DNA from: Pseudomonadota bacterium
Lineage (GTDB): Bacteria > Pseudomonadota > Gammaproteobacteria > Steroidobacterales > Steroidobacteraceae
Length of the DNA: 64,000 nt
Assembly (NCBI GenBank): GCA_016705325.1
Contig: JADIYJ010000012.1
Location: 62,001-126,000, forward strand
Reading direction: 5' to 3'
The first letter of the stretch is position 1; the number at the start of each line of letters is the position of its first letter. The notes beneath the pieces are model-generated. The model made no database searches, was not told the DNA's origin, and worked only from the letters and a program-made list of their open reading frames with translations. A program made the translations under genes and the position numbers. Of the stretch, positions 1 to 10,392 are shown in pieces.

Positions 1-1378
1 CGACCAGCGCCGCGACCTTGCCCTGCTCGTCGAACTTGAGCTTGAGCTCGGGCGTGTCCAGTTCGAGCGCGCCACGCCCCGACCGCGCGCGGATGAACGA
101 CTTGTACGCGCCGTGCAATGCCAGCAGCCGCTCGCGCAGGCGTTCGAGCCCTGGCGCATGCTTCGCTGCAGGCTTCTCCAGGAATTCGCCCACGTCGCGG
201 TAGGTGAGTCGCGCCACCGAGCGCATCACACCCTCGAAAAAGCGCGAGCGCGTGATGCGGCCGTCCTCGCCGACGCGCAGCTCGCAGCAGAGGCACAGCC
301 GGTCCTCGTCGGGCTTGAGCGAGCACAACCCGTTTGACAGCGCTTCGGGCAGCATCGGCAGCACTCGGTTCGGAAAGTACACCGAGGTGCCACGCTCACG
401 AGCTTCGACGTCGAGGGGGTTGCCCGGCCGCACGTAATGCGCGACGTCGGCGATGGCGACGATGACGCGCCAGCCGCCGCTCCGGCGTTCGCACCAGACT
501 GCATCGTCGAAGTCCCGCGCGTCCTCGCCGTCGATCGTGACGAGTTCCAGGTGGCGCAGGTCCTCACGACCGGCGATGGCATCCTGCGGAATGCGGGTGC
601 CGAAGCCGTCAGCCTCGGCTGCGACGGCCGCCCGGAACTCGCAGCGCAGGCTGTGCGAGTGAATGGCGATCTCGGTTTCCATGCCGGGCGCGCCATGGTC
701 GCCGAGAATCCGGGCAACGCGACCGACCGGGCCCGACGTGCGCGAAGGCTGATGGGTCAGCTCGACCATCACGATCTGGCCGTCCACGGCCGCGCCGAGT
801 TGCTGGCTCGGGACCAGCACGCGATGCGGGATGCGCGGGTTGTCGGGGGTGAGGTAGGCCACGCCTGATTCGATGTGCAGGCGGCCCACCACTTCCTTCG
901 TGCGGCGCTCGAGCACTTCGACGATCGTGCCCTGCGCCTTGCCACGATAGCGCGTCGCCTCGATGCGCACGGCCAGTCGATCGCCGTGCATGACTTCGCG
1001 CATCTGCGCCGCGAACAGGTGGATGGCGGCAGAGCCGTCATCGGGCAACAGCTGGCCATCACCGTTGCGCGCGCCTTGCACCGTGCCGACGACCAGGCCG
1101 GCAATCTGTTCGCGCAGGCAATACTGGCCGCGGCGATTCAGCATGACCTCGCCGCGCTTCACCAATTGCGCAAGGTCCTGCTCGGCCTGCGCCGCGCCGG
1201 CCGGACCGAACTCCGCCGCGACTTCGTCGAGACGCAGCGGCCGTGCCGCCTTGCGCAGGACGTTTATGACCGCGGATTCAGGGGATTGCGGCGCGCGCGC
1301 GGCAGCCCGGCTGCGCGGTTGCGTCGCGTTATCGCGCGGGGCCTTGGCCGAACCACGCCTGTTTCTATCTCTACGCAT
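1..1378 (-). CDS. rnr: Ribonuclease R, 3' part cut by window edge
   Basis: Processive 3'-to-5' exoribonuclease that degrades structured RNA and takes part in RNA quality control. The first 459 residues are visible, starting at the ATG at 1376-1378. They hold a basic tail, a winged-helix region at about 35-90, cold-shock OB folds at about 95-225, and the RNB catalytic domain with TIDGEDARDFDD at about 281-292, the Asp-rich magnesium site. The C-terminal part of RNB, the S1 domain and the stop codon lie outside the window. In many gammaproteobacteria rnr follows purA and lies next to a tRNA-Leu; here purA is about 6.6 kb away, so genes have been inserted between them. Identification is firm. 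Confidence 0.95.
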   Translation of the reverse strand, partial: MRRDRNRRGSAKAPRDNATQPRSRAAARAPQSPESAVINVLRKAARPLRLDEVAAEFGPAGAAQAEQDLAQLVKRGEVMLNRRGQYCLREQIAGLVVGTVQGARNGDGQLLPDDGSAAIHLFAAQMREVMHGDRLAVRIEATRYRGKAQGTIVEVLERRTKEVVGRLHIESGVAYLTPDNPRIPHRVLVPSQQLGAAVDGQIVMVELTHQPSRTSGPVGRVARILGDHGAPGMETEIAIHSHSLRCEFRAAVAAEADGFGTRIPQDAIAGREDLRHLELVTIDGEDARDFDDAVWCERRSGGWRVIVAIADVAHYVRPGNPLDVEARERGTSVYFPNRVLPMLPEALSNGLCSLKPDEDRLCLCCELRVGEDGRITRSRFFEGVMRSVARLTYRDVGEFLEKPAAKHAPGLERLRERLLALHGAYKSFIRARSGRGALELDTPELKLKFDEQGKVAALV

Positions 1379-1462
1379 CGTTCCTTACATTGACAGTCCG
1401 GGGGGCCGCCAGTAAATTGCGCCACCTTCCAGCACGGCCCCCGGGGCCCTGCCGCGACCTAA

Positions 1463-1547
<85 letters not shown>

Positions 1548-1551
1548 CTCT

Positions 1552-1574
1552 GAAACGGGGGCACCCCCTGTTTC
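1552..1574 (+). terminator. Hairpin after tRNA-Leu
   Basis: GAAACGGGGG and CCCCTGTTTC form a nearly perfect stem, with one bulge, five bases after the tRNA CCA end. The following bases are not a T-run, so it may act in 3' processing or as a weak terminator. Confidence 0.5.
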
Positions 1575-1726
1575 GCGCCGATTGCGGGAGCATTGCTGCC
1601 GGCGGCGGGCTCACTTTAGCACTCCTCCGCCTCAACCACCTGTTCCCGTTGGCTTTTCGACGGCGCGACCCGGCCTTTGCAGCGACTACAATGGCCAGCC
1701 CGCCCCGGGCTGATGCGCGCGCTGCC

Positions 1727-2611
1727 ATGAACTACACGACCCTCGATTACGCGGTGACCGACCGCGTCCTCGTGCTGACACTCAACCGGCCGGATCGCCT
1801 GAACGCCTTTACGGTCACCATGGCCGACGAGCTCGAGCACGCCTTCCGCCGCGCCAGCGCGGACGACTCGGTTGGGGCAATCGTCGTGACGGGCGCGGGA
1901 CGCGCGTTCTGCGCGGGCATGGACCTGGCCACGACCGGCAACGTGTTCGGTCTCGACGAAGCGCAGCGTCCTACCCTGGCGGACATGCACGACAGGCTCG
2001 AGGATCCCGCGATCCTGCGCGGCGTGCGCGACACTGGTGGGCGGGTCGTGCTGGCGATTTACGACTGCATGAAACCAGTCATCGGCGCGATCAACGGCGC
2101 CGCGGTTGGCATTGGCGCCACCATGACGCTGCCGATGGACGTTCGGCTCGCTGCCGACGGCGCCAGGATCGGGTTCGTGTTCGGTCGCCTAGGCATCGTG
2201 CCGGAAGCGTGCTCGAGCTGGTTCCTGCCGCGACTCGTCGGCATCCCACAGGCGCTGGAATGGGTCTACTCGGCCGAACCTTTCGACGCGGCCGAAGGCG
2301 TGCGCGCGGGCCTGCTCAAGGCCGCGGTACCGGTCGACCAGCTGCTGAACGAAGCGCGCAGGCTCGCGCACAGGTTCATCGACCATCGTTCGCCGGTCGC
2401 GGTCGCGCTGGCGCGGCAGTTGATCTACCGCAATGGCGCGCAGTCGCATCCGCTCGAGGCGCACCGCGTCGATTCGCTGGCGATGTGGCACCTGAGCCAG
2501 CACGACGGCGCCGAGGGCGTGCGCGCGTTCCTCGAGAAGCGGCCGCCGCAGTTCACCTCGAAGGTCTCGACGGACCTCCCCGACTTCGTCGCGGAGTGGC
2601 TGCAGCGCTGA
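1727..2611 (+). CDS. Enoyl-CoA hydratase/isomerase family protein (crotonase fold)
   Basis: 294 residues starting MNYTTLDYAV. The crotonase core is clear: LTLNRPDRLNAF near residues 18-29, the oxyanion-hole stretch TGAGRAFCAGMDL near 56-68, and AINGAAVGIGATMTLPMDVR near 120, followed by GFVFGRLGIVPEACSS where the catalytic acid usually lies. It probably hydrates or isomerises an acyl-CoA in fatty-acid or related catabolism; the substrate cannot be read from the sequence. The ATG at 1727 was chosen over an upstream in-frame ATG because family members start about here. It stands alone between tRNA-Leu and a repeat cluster and is convergent with malate synthase, which together with the nearby acyl-CoA dehydrogenase suggests a fatty-acid/acetate context. 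Confidence 0.88.
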   Translation: MNYTTLDYAVTDRVLVLTLNRPDRLNAFTVTMADELEHAFRRASADDSVGAIVVTGAGRAFCAGMDLATTGNVFGLDEAQRPTLADMHDRLEDPAILRGVRDTGGRVVLAIYDCMKPVIGAINGAAVGIGATMTLPMDVRLAADGARIGFVFGRLGIVPEACSSWFLPRLVGIPQALEWVYSAEPFDAAEGVRAGLLKAAVPVDQLLNEARRLAHRFIDHRSPVAVALARQLIYRNGAQSHPLEAHRVDSLAMWHLSQHDGAEGVRAFLEKRPPQFTSKVSTDLPDFVAEWLQR

Positions 2612-2646
2612 TCGACGTGCGCGTTGCAGGTCGCCCCGCTGCTCCT

Positions 2647-2720
2647 GCGGCGGATCCAGCGCCTTTTCCAGAGCTTGGAAAGGCAGACACGCGCTCTGGA
2701 AAAGGCCCCGGATCCGCCGC
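2647..2720. repeat. Palindromic repeat element, copy 1 (inverted orientation)
   Basis: Two arms of about 28 bases (2647-2674 and 2693-2720) are near-perfect reverse complements around an 18-base loop TTGGAAAGGCAGACACGC. The loop is the reverse complement of the loop in the copies at 2897-3056, and the stems share GATCCGGG...CCAGAGC. It lies 35 bases after the crotonase stop and could fold in mRNA as a 3' stem-loop. Confidence 0.85.
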
Positions 2721-2896
2721 TGGCGAAGCGGCGCCTGAGCGTCTCGCCGGGCGTGAACGAGTGCATGCAGATGCGACCGTCAGCCCACGCCCGCCGATCC
2801 GCACGGCGCAAGTAACCGGATAGGGTCCAGAGCTGCAACGGTCGCCGCGCTGAGGCTGCGTGCGCCGTGCCGCTGCGTGGCAAGTGCGGGTAACGT

Positions 2897-3056
2897 CAGG
2901 CGTCCGATCCGGGACCTCTCCCAGAGCGCGTGTCTGCCTTTCCAAGCTCTGGGAGAGGTCCCGGATCGGACGCCTGCCACGAAGCGCGTGTCTGCCTTTC
3001 CAAGCTCTGGGAGAGGTCCCGGATCGGACGCCTGCCACGAAGCGCGTGTCTGCCTT
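2897..3056. repeat. Palindromic repeat element, copy 2 plus tandem partial copies (58-bp period)
   Basis: 2897-2926 and 2947-2976 are a perfect 30-bp inverted repeat around a 20-base loop CGCGTGTCTGCCTTTCCAAG. From 2926 the loop plus right arm repeats with a 58-bp period (starts at 2926, 2984 and 3042); the last copy is cut by the malate synthase stop codon. On the minus strand these form the 3' flank of glcB. The remaining bases of the 2612-3058 gap show no gene. Confidence 0.9.
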
Positions 3057-3058
3057 AC

Positions 3059-5224
3059 TTAGCGCGCCGCGTGGCGCTTCACCACCAGCCGGTGTGCGTG
3101 CAGCAGCGGCTCGGTGTACCCGGACGGCTGTTTCGTGCCGAGGAAGACGAGGTCGCACGCCGCCTTGAACGCCTCGCCGTCGTAACCCGGAGACATCGGA
3201 CGATACAGCGGATCACCGGCGTTCTGCTGGTCGACCACCGTCGCCATGCGCTGCATCACTTCCAGCACCTGCGCGCACGACACGATGCCGTGGTGCAGCC
3301 AGTTGGCGATGTGCTGCGACGAGATGCGGCAGGTCGCGCGGTCTTCCATCAGGCCGACGTTGTTGATGTCCGGCACCTTCGAGCAACCGACGCCCTGATC
3401 GATCCAGCGCACGACGTAGCCGAGGATGCCCTGCGCGTTGTTCTCGATCTCGGCGTTGATCTCGGCCGCCGACCAGTTCGTGTCGGGCGCGAGCGGAATC
3501 GTGAGGATGCCCGTCAGCCGGTCCGCACGCCCGGCCCTGGCCAGTTCCGCCTGCCGCGCCTTCACGTCGTACGCGTGATAGTGCGTGGCATGCAGCGTCG
3601 CCGCCGTCGGGCTCGGCACCCAGGCGCACGTCGCGCCCGCCTGCAGGTGACCGATCTTCTGCTCGAGCATGCCGTGCATCAGGTCCGGCATGGCCCACAT
3701 GCCCTTGCCGACCTGCGCCCTGCCCGGCAGGCCGCAGGCGAGACCGATATCGACGTTCGACAACTCGTACGACGAGATCCAGGCCTGCGTCTTCATGTCC
3801 GCCTTGCGCACCATGGCGCCGGCTTCCATCGAGGTGTGGATTTCGTCGCCCGTGCGATCCAGGAACCCGGTGTTGATGAACGCAACGCGCGACCTGGCCG
3901 CGCGGATGCATTCCCTCAGGTTGACCGTCGTGCGGCGCTCCTCGTCCATGAGGCCGAGCTTCACGGTGTAACGCGGCAGGCCGAGCACCTGCTCGACGTG
4001 CGTGAAGACTGCATCGGCAAACGCAACCTCCTCGGGACCGTGCATCTTCGGCTTCACGACGTAGATCGAACCGTGCGTCGAATTGCGCACGCCATCGGTC
4101 TTGCGCAGGTCGACCATGGCGATGAGCACCGTGCACATCGCATCGAGCAGGCCTTCGAAAGCCTCATTGCCGTCACGATCGAGCACGGCCGGGTTCGTCA
4201 TGAGATGGCCGACGTTGCGGACCAGCATCAGCGAGCGGCCCTTGAGCGCGAGCGGCCTGCCGTCGGGCGCGACGTAGCAGCGATCGGGGTTCATGGCGCG
4301 ATCGAACGATTTACCGCCCTTCTCCACCTTTTCCACGAGGTCGCCACGCATCAGGCCGAGCCAGTTGCGGTACGCGTGCGCCTTGTCGTCGGCATCGACC
4401 GCCGCGACGGAATCCTCGCAATCCATGATCGTGGTGATCGCCGCTTCGAGGAACACATCCGCGACGCCCGCGGCATCGGCCTTGCCGATGCGATTCGTGC
4501 GATCGACCTGGATCTCGACGTGCAGGCTGTGCTGCCGCAGCAGGATGGCGCTGGGTGCGGCAGCGTCTCCCGCATGGCCCGCGAACAGCGATGGGTTCGC
4601 CAGGGCCGTGGTGCCGCTCGGCGTGTCAACCTGCAACCGACCGCCCACGACGCGATAGGACGTCGCGTCGGCATGACTGCCCGCGGCGAGCGGCGCAACG
4701 GCATCCAGGAATTTCTTCGCCCACGCGATCACGCGCGCGCCACGCTCCGCGCTGTAACCGCCGGCCGGTGGAAGCTCGCCCATGGCGTCGGTGCCGTACA
4801 GCGCGTCGTACAGGCTGCCCCAGCGCGCATTCGCCGCATTGAGCGCATAGCGCGCGTTCATGACGGGCACGACCAGCTGCGGCCCCGGCATGCTGGCGAT
4901 CTCGGGATCGACGTTCGTGGTGTCGATCTGGAAATCAGGGCCTTCATGGACGAGGTAACCGATCTCGGCAAGGAAGTCCTTGTAGGCCGCCGCATCGATT
5001 GGCTGGCCGCGATGCACACGGTGCCAGGCATCGATCTGCGCCTGCAGGTCGTCACGCTTCGCGAGCAGTGCGCGGTTCTTCGGGCCGAAGCCATGCACGA
5101 GGTCGGAGAGGCCCTTCCAGAACGTGTCGGAAGCGACACCAGTCAACGGCAGCGCTTCGTACTCGACCAGGTCGTGGAGCGGGCGCGCGACTTTAAGGCC
5201 GAATTTGTCGATGCGGTCGGTCAT
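3059..5224 (-). CDS. glcB: Malate synthase G
   Basis: 721 residues, the usual size for the single-chain G isoform (about 720). It condenses glyoxylate with acetyl-CoA to malate in the glyoxylate and glycolate pathways, in the cytosol, with magnesium. Visible are [18 protein letters not shown] at about 262-279 with the metal-site acids, [17 protein letters not shown], the conserved [19 protein letters not shown] and the C-terminal [20 protein letters not shown]. The ATG at 5224 is preceded by TAGGAG at good spacing; an upstream in-frame extension is not part of the family. It lies 11 bases after an acyl-CoA dehydrogenase on the same strand, so both are probably co-transcribed, coupling acyl-CoA oxidation to acetyl-CoA use. 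Confidence 0.96.
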   Translation of the reverse strand: MTDRIDKFGLKVARPLHDLVEYEALPLTGVASDTFWKGLSDLVHGFGPKNRALLAKRDDLQAQIDAWHRVHRGQPIDAAAYKDFLAEIGYLVHEGPDFQIDTTNVDPEIASMPGPQLVVPVMNARYALNAANARWGSLYDALYGTDAMGELPPAGGYSAERGARVIAWAKKFLDAVAPLAAGSHADATSYRVVGGRLQVDTPSGTTALANPSLFAGHAGDAAAPSAILLRQHSLHVEIQVDRTNRIGKADAAGVADVFLEAAITTIMDCEDSVAAVDADDKAHAYRNWLGLMRGDLVEKVEKGGKSFDRAMNPDRCYVAPDGRPLALKGRSLMLVRNVGHLMTNPAVLDRDGNEAFEGLLDAMCTVLIAMVDLRKTDGVRNSTHGSIYVVKPKMHGPEEVAFADAVFTHVEQVLGLPRYTVKLGLMDEERRTTVNLRECIRAARSRVAFINTGFLDRTGDEIHTSMEAGAMVRKADMKTQAWISSYELSNVDIGLACGLPGRAQVGKGMWAMPDLMHGMLEQKIGHLQAGATCAWVPSPTAATLHATHYHAYDVKARQAELARAGRADRLTGILTIPLAPDTNWSAAEINAEIENNAQGILGYVVRWIDQGVGCSKVPDINNVGLMEDRATCRISSQHIANWLHHGIVSCAQVLEVMQRMATVVDQQNAGDPLYRPMSPGYDGEAFKAACDLVFLGTKQPSGYTEPLLHAHRLVVKRHAAR

Positions 5225-5235
5225 GGGCGTGGCTC

Positions 5236-6378
5236 CTACAACGAGCGCGAGATCAGTTCCTTCATTACTTCGTTGGTGCCGCCGTAAATGCGCTGCACGC
5301 GCGAGTCCGCGAACATGCGGCAGACCATGTACTCGTTCATGTAGCCGTAGCCGCCGAACAGCTGCTGGCACTCGTCGATGACTTTCTGCTGCATGTCGGT
5401 GACCCACCACTTGGCCATCGCCGCCGTCTCGGTGTCGAGCTCGCCCCTGACCAGCTGTTCGATGCAGCGATCGATGAACACGCGCGCCACGCGGGTATGA
5501 GTGGCGGCCTCGGCGAGCTTGAACTTCGTGTTCTGAAAGGCCGCGACCGGCTGGCCGAAGACCTGCCGCTCGTTCACGTACTTGATGGTCTCGTCCAGCG
5601 CGCCCTCCATCGCCGCCACGCCGGCGACGGCGATCAGCAGCCGCTCGTACGGCAGGTCGCCCATCAACTGGTGCATGCCTTTGCCTTCCTGCTGCAGCAG
5701 GCAGTCGACGGGCACGCGGACGTCCTCGAAAAACAGTTCGGCGGTGTCCTGCGCCTGGAACCCCATCTTGTCGAGCACGCGACCGACACGATAGCCCTTG
5801 AGGCCCTCGGTCTCGACCATCAGGATCGAAAGTCCGCGGCTGCGGTCATTGGGATCGGTCCGCACGACCAGCATCAGCAACCCGGCGCTGCCGCCGTTGG
5901 TGATGAAGATCTTGGAACCGTTGATCACGTATTGATCGCCAGTGCGCACCGCGCGCGTGCGGATGCCTTTGAGATCCGACCCTGCGCCCGGCTCGGTCAT
6001 CGCGATCGCGCCGATGAGCTCGCCGCATGCCATGCGCGGCAACCAGCGCTGCTTCTGCGCCTCGGTGCCGTAGTTGAGCACGTAGTGCGCCGCGATGCTG
6101 TGCACGCCCTGGCCGAAGCCGGAAATGCCACGCCGATTGAGTTCCTCGTACAGCAGCGTCTCGTGACGGAAATCGCCACCGCCGCCACCGTACTCCGCGG
6201 GCACGTCCATCAGCAGGAATCCGGCCGCACCGATCTTGCGCCACGACTCCTTGTCCACGCGATGATCCGCCCGCCACTTCGCGTCCAGCGGCAGCATCTC
6301 AGCGTCGACGTAACGGGAAATCGCCTCGCGCAGCATGCGGAGGTCGTCGTCCATCCACGGGGATTCGTAGGGTTTCAT
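5236..6378 (-). CDS. Acyl-CoA dehydrogenase
   Basis: 380 residues, full length. FAD flavoenzyme that introduces the alpha-beta double bond into acyl-CoA. Seen are [20 protein letters not shown] (FAD/substrate loop, about 125-144), the beta domain, and the C-terminal [12 protein letters not shown] and [12 protein letters not shown]. The MCAD catalytic position (YEGT) is Gly here, whereas E258 in [14 protein letters not shown] aligns with the LCAD/isovaleryl-CoA dehydrogenase catalytic Glu; a long or branched substrate is inferred. The sequence just before the ATG is a pure CCTTCC-type tract with no Shine-Dalgarno, which is odd for a gene expected to be well translated. It precedes glcB by 11 bases. 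Confidence 0.93.
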   Translation of the reverse strand: MKPYESPWMDDDLRMLREAISRYVDAEMLPLDAKWRADHRVDKESWRKIGAAGFLLMDVPAEYGGGGGDFRHETLLYEELNRRGISGFGQGVHSIAAHYVLNYGTEAQKQRWLPRMACGELIGAIAMTEPGAGSDLKGIRTRAVRTGDQYVINGSKIFITNGGSAGLLMLVVRTDPNDRSRGLSILMVETEGLKGYRVGRVLDKMGFQAQDTAELFFEDVRVPVDCLLQQEGKGMHQLMGDLPYERLLIAVAGVAAMEGALDETIKYVNERQVFGQPVAAFQNTKFKLAEAATHTRVARVFIDRCIEQLVRGELDTETAAMAKWWVTDMQQKVIDECQQLFGGYGYMNEYMVCRMFADSRVQRIYGGTNEVMKELISRSL

Positions 6379-6446
6379 GGGAAGGGGAGGAAGGGCGGAA
6401 GGGAGGAAGGGCGGAAGGGGAGGAAGGACAGGAAGAATAGGAAGGG
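6379..6446. repeat. GGAAGG-type purine tract
   Basis: On the plus strand about 68 bases are almost only G and A in GGAAGGG/GGAGGAAGG units. The tract directly abuts the acyl-CoA dehydrogenase start codon and is the inverted counterpart of the pyrimidine tract at 7896-7954 on the far side of the insertion sequence. Confidence 0.9.
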
Positions 6447-6493
6447 ATCGGAAGCCTCGGCGGCAAGCCTGTCTGCAAATTCATACGACGGAT

Positions 6494-7818
6494 CAGTAGT
6501 GTCCCAACGTTGAGGGAGGCGACTCGTTTAAGTTGCTGAACATGCTACGAAAAGCGCCATATGTTCTTGGTCTCGATTTGAACATCGATTTGCCCTCACG
6601 CATCGTGACCGCGGTCCCCGCCGCGGAGTCGATCGATGCGTCAAGGCCAGCTCGTGTTCGCGCAGTTGATGCAGCATCTCCCGCTGACGACGTTCCGCCG
6701 TTGCGTGGCTCACTATGCCGGAGAGCACAAGGTCAAGAGCTTCTCGTGTCTGGACCAGTACCTGTGCATGGCCTTCGCGCAGTTGACCTATCGAGAGAGT
6801 CTGCGAGATATCGAGTCGAGCCTGCGAGCCCAGGCGGCGAAGCTCTACCATTTGGGGATTCGCGGCAACGTCTCGCGCAACACACTGGCCAATGCCAATG
6901 CGACGCGCGACTGGCGCATCTACGCGAACTTCGCCGAGCGCTTGATCGGCATCGCACGCGGCTTGTATGCCGAGGAGCCCTTCGGCGTGGATTTGGCCCA
7001 GACGGTTTACGCGCTCGACGCTACGACCATCGATCTGTGTCTGTCGGTCTTTCCCTGGGCGCCGTTTCGTTCGACCAAGGCCGCCGTCAAGTTGCACACG
7101 TTGCTGGATCTGCGCGGCAATATTCCCAGCTTTATTCACATCTCCGACGGCAAGATGCACGATGTCAACGTGCTCGACCTGCTCTTGCCCGAGCCGGGCG
7201 CCTACTACGTGATGGATCGAGGCTACCTCGACTTCGAGCGGCTGTATCACCTGCACGAGACCGGCAGCTTCTTCGTCACGCGCGCCAAGTCGAACCTCAA
7301 GGCCGAGCGTCGCTATTCTCATCCGGTGGATTGAGCGACGGGTTTGATTTGCGATCAAACCGTGATCTTGACGGGCTTCTATTCGCACAAAGGGTTTCCC
7401 GTTCCGCTGCGTCGCATCAAGTACATCGATCCGAAGACCCGCAAGCGCCTCGTATTCTTGACCAATCAGTTTGGCTTGCCCGCCTTGAGCATCGCCGACC
7501 TGTATCGCTGCCGCTGGCAGGTGGAGCTTTTCTTCAAGTGGATCAAGCAGCACCTCCGGATCAAGGCGTTCTTCGGAACGTCCGAAAACGCGGTGAAGAC
7601 GCAAATCTGGATCGCCATCTCGGTCTACGTCCTCGTCGCGATCGTCAAAAAGCGGCTGAATCTGCCGCGCTCGCTCTATGAAAATCTACAGATACTCAGC
7701 CTCACCCTCTGCGAGCAAATGCCTTTGAATGAGCTACTTGCGCAAATCGACACCGATCAAAATCCGTCCCCAGTTCATAACCAGATGAATTTGTTCGATT
7801 AACGTTGGGACACTACTG
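6494..7818 (+). mobile_element. IS4-family insertion sequence, 1325 bp
   Basis: Perfect 18-bp terminal inverted repeats begin CAGTAGTGTCCCAACGTT (6494-6511) and are mirrored at 7801-7818. The 9 bases ACGACGGAT directly flank both ends (6485-6493 and 7819-7827), a target-site duplication of the length known for IS4-family elements. A DDE transposase reads from left to right inside. It sits between purA and the acyl-CoA dehydrogenase, in the loop between two inverted polypurine/polypyrimidine tracts. Perfect ends and duplication indicate a fairly recent insertion. Confidence 0.95.
6636..7802 (+). pseudogene. IS4-family transposase interrupted by an in-frame TGA
   Basis: DDE transposase of the IS4 family. 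The first segment (6636-7334) begins MRQGQLVFAQLMQHLP and carries the first catalytic Asp in YALDATTIDLCLSVFPW and the second in YVMDRGYLDFERL. A TGA at 7332-7334, after RRYSHPVD, stops it. The same frame resumes at once with ATGLICDQTVILTGFYSHKG and carries the YREK signature YRCRWQVELFFKWIKQ with the catalytic Glu, ending NQMNLFD. One nonsense change therefore separates two otherwise intact halves. No frameshift is needed to rejoin them. Either the copy is inactive or the stop is read through; inactivation is simpler. Confidence 0.9.
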
Positions 7819-7895
7819 ACGACGGATATCTATTGATACTAAGTCGGGACGATGGATTCCGGCATAGGGATTAGTTGGAGGTACAGAAGTTGTCC

Positions 7896-7954
7896 GTTCC
7901 TGCCCTTCCTCTCCTTCCCGCCCTTCCTCCCCTTCCTCCCCTTCCTCCCCTTCC
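7896..7954. repeat. CCTTCC-type pyrimidine tract
   Basis: About 60 bases of C and T in CCCTTCCT units end exactly at the purA stop codon (TGA on the minus strand, 7955-7957). In a purA transcript it reads as GGAAGG directly after the stop and can pair with the CCTTCC stretch before the acyl-CoA dehydrogenase start. Confidence 0.9.
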
Positions 7955-9494
<1,540 letters not shown>

Positions 9495-9522
9495 CGACGA
9501 GCGGGGTTGCCGGGCGCTGTGG

Positions 9523-10392
9523 TCAGCGCCCGGATTCCTTCAGGTACTCGAAGAACTCGCCGTCGGGCGCGATCACGAGCACGTCGCCCTGCTTGCCGAG
9601 CGACCGGCGATAGGCCTGCATCGAGCGGTGGAAAGCGAAGAACTCGGGATTCGCGCCGTACGCCTTGCCGTAGATGTCGGCCGCCGCCGCGTCGCCCTGG
9701 CCCTTGATGATCTCGGCCTCGCGGTAGGCGTTGGCCAGGATCTCGGTGCGCTGACGATCCGCCTCCGCTCGCGTCCGTTCCGACACCGCGGAACCTTCGG
9801 CTCGCAGCTGCGCCGCCTGGCGTGCGAAGTCCTGCCGCATGCGGTTGAACACCGACTCGCTGACCTCTTCCGGCAACTCGATGTTCTTCACGCGCACGTC
9901 GACCAGCGCGATGCCCAGGTTGCCGACGTTCTTGCCGGCAATCTCGAGCACTTCGCCGAGGAACTCGCTGCGGTCCGCCGCCACGACCTGCTGGATGGTA
10001 CGGCGCGCGATGACGGTCTTGATGCCATCCTTGATGATTTCACCGAGCCGACGGTTCGCGACTTCCTCGCTGCCACCCGCGGTGGACGTGTAGAAGCGCG
10101 AGACGTCGCTGATGCGCCACTTCACGAAGAAGTTGATGCGCAGGATCTTGCCTTCGCTGGTCAGGAACTGCTCGGCCGGGTAATCCTCCGTGAGGATCCG
10201 CCGGTCGAACTTGATCACGTTGTTCACGAACGGCGTCAGGAAATGCAGGCCGGGCTTGTAGTCGGCACGCACGATCTCGCCGAAGCGGAACTTGAGCGCG
10301 AGCTCGGTTTCGCGCACGGTGAACGCCGCCATCGAGAACAGCAGCAGGGCGGCGCCAACCAGGATCAACGGCAGGTAACCACGGTTTGGCAT
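9523..10392 (-). CDS. hflC: FtsH protease modulator HflC
   Basis: 289 residues. SPFH/band-7 protein that forms with HflK a cage around the FtsH protease at the inner membrane and modulates its proteolysis. An N-terminal transmembrane helix (LILVGAALLLFSMAAFTV, about 9-26) is followed by the SPFH domain beginning ETELALKFRFGEIVR and the helical AEADRQRTEILANAYREAE. Its ATG overlaps the hflK stop by one base (TGATG), so the two are translationally coupled, as expected for subunits of one complex. Confidence 0.96.
   Translation of the reverse strand: MPNRGYLPLILVGAALLLFSMAAFTVRETELALKFRFGEIVRADYKPGLHFLTPFVNNVIKFDRRILTEDYPAEQFLTSEGKILRINFFVKWRISDVSRFYTSTAGGSEEVANRRLGEIIKDGIKTVIARRTIQQVVAADRSEFLGEVLEIAGKNVGNLGIALVDVRVKNIELPEEVSESVFNRMRQDFARQAAQLRAEGSAVSERTRAEADRQRTEILANAYREAEIIKGQGDAAAADIYGKAYGANPEFFAFHRSMQAYRRSLGKQGDVLVIAPDGEFFEYLKESGR

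Noticed and set aside
2897..3056. CRISPR array
   Set aside because: The 58-bp period has no unique spacers; repeats are one continuous unit with palindromic stems, and no cas gene is near.
2930..5287. Very long plus-strand open frame opposite malate synthase
   Set aside because: It is the mirror of a firmly identified gene, rich in Arg/His/Val, with no family motif. Other long frames opposite purA, amiB and mprF were rejected for the same reason.
5236..6378. Catalytic residue loss in the acyl-CoA dehydrogenase (Gly in YGGT)
   Set aside because: LCAD/isovaleryl-type enzymes normally have Gly there and use the Glu seen at position 258, so the enzyme should be active.
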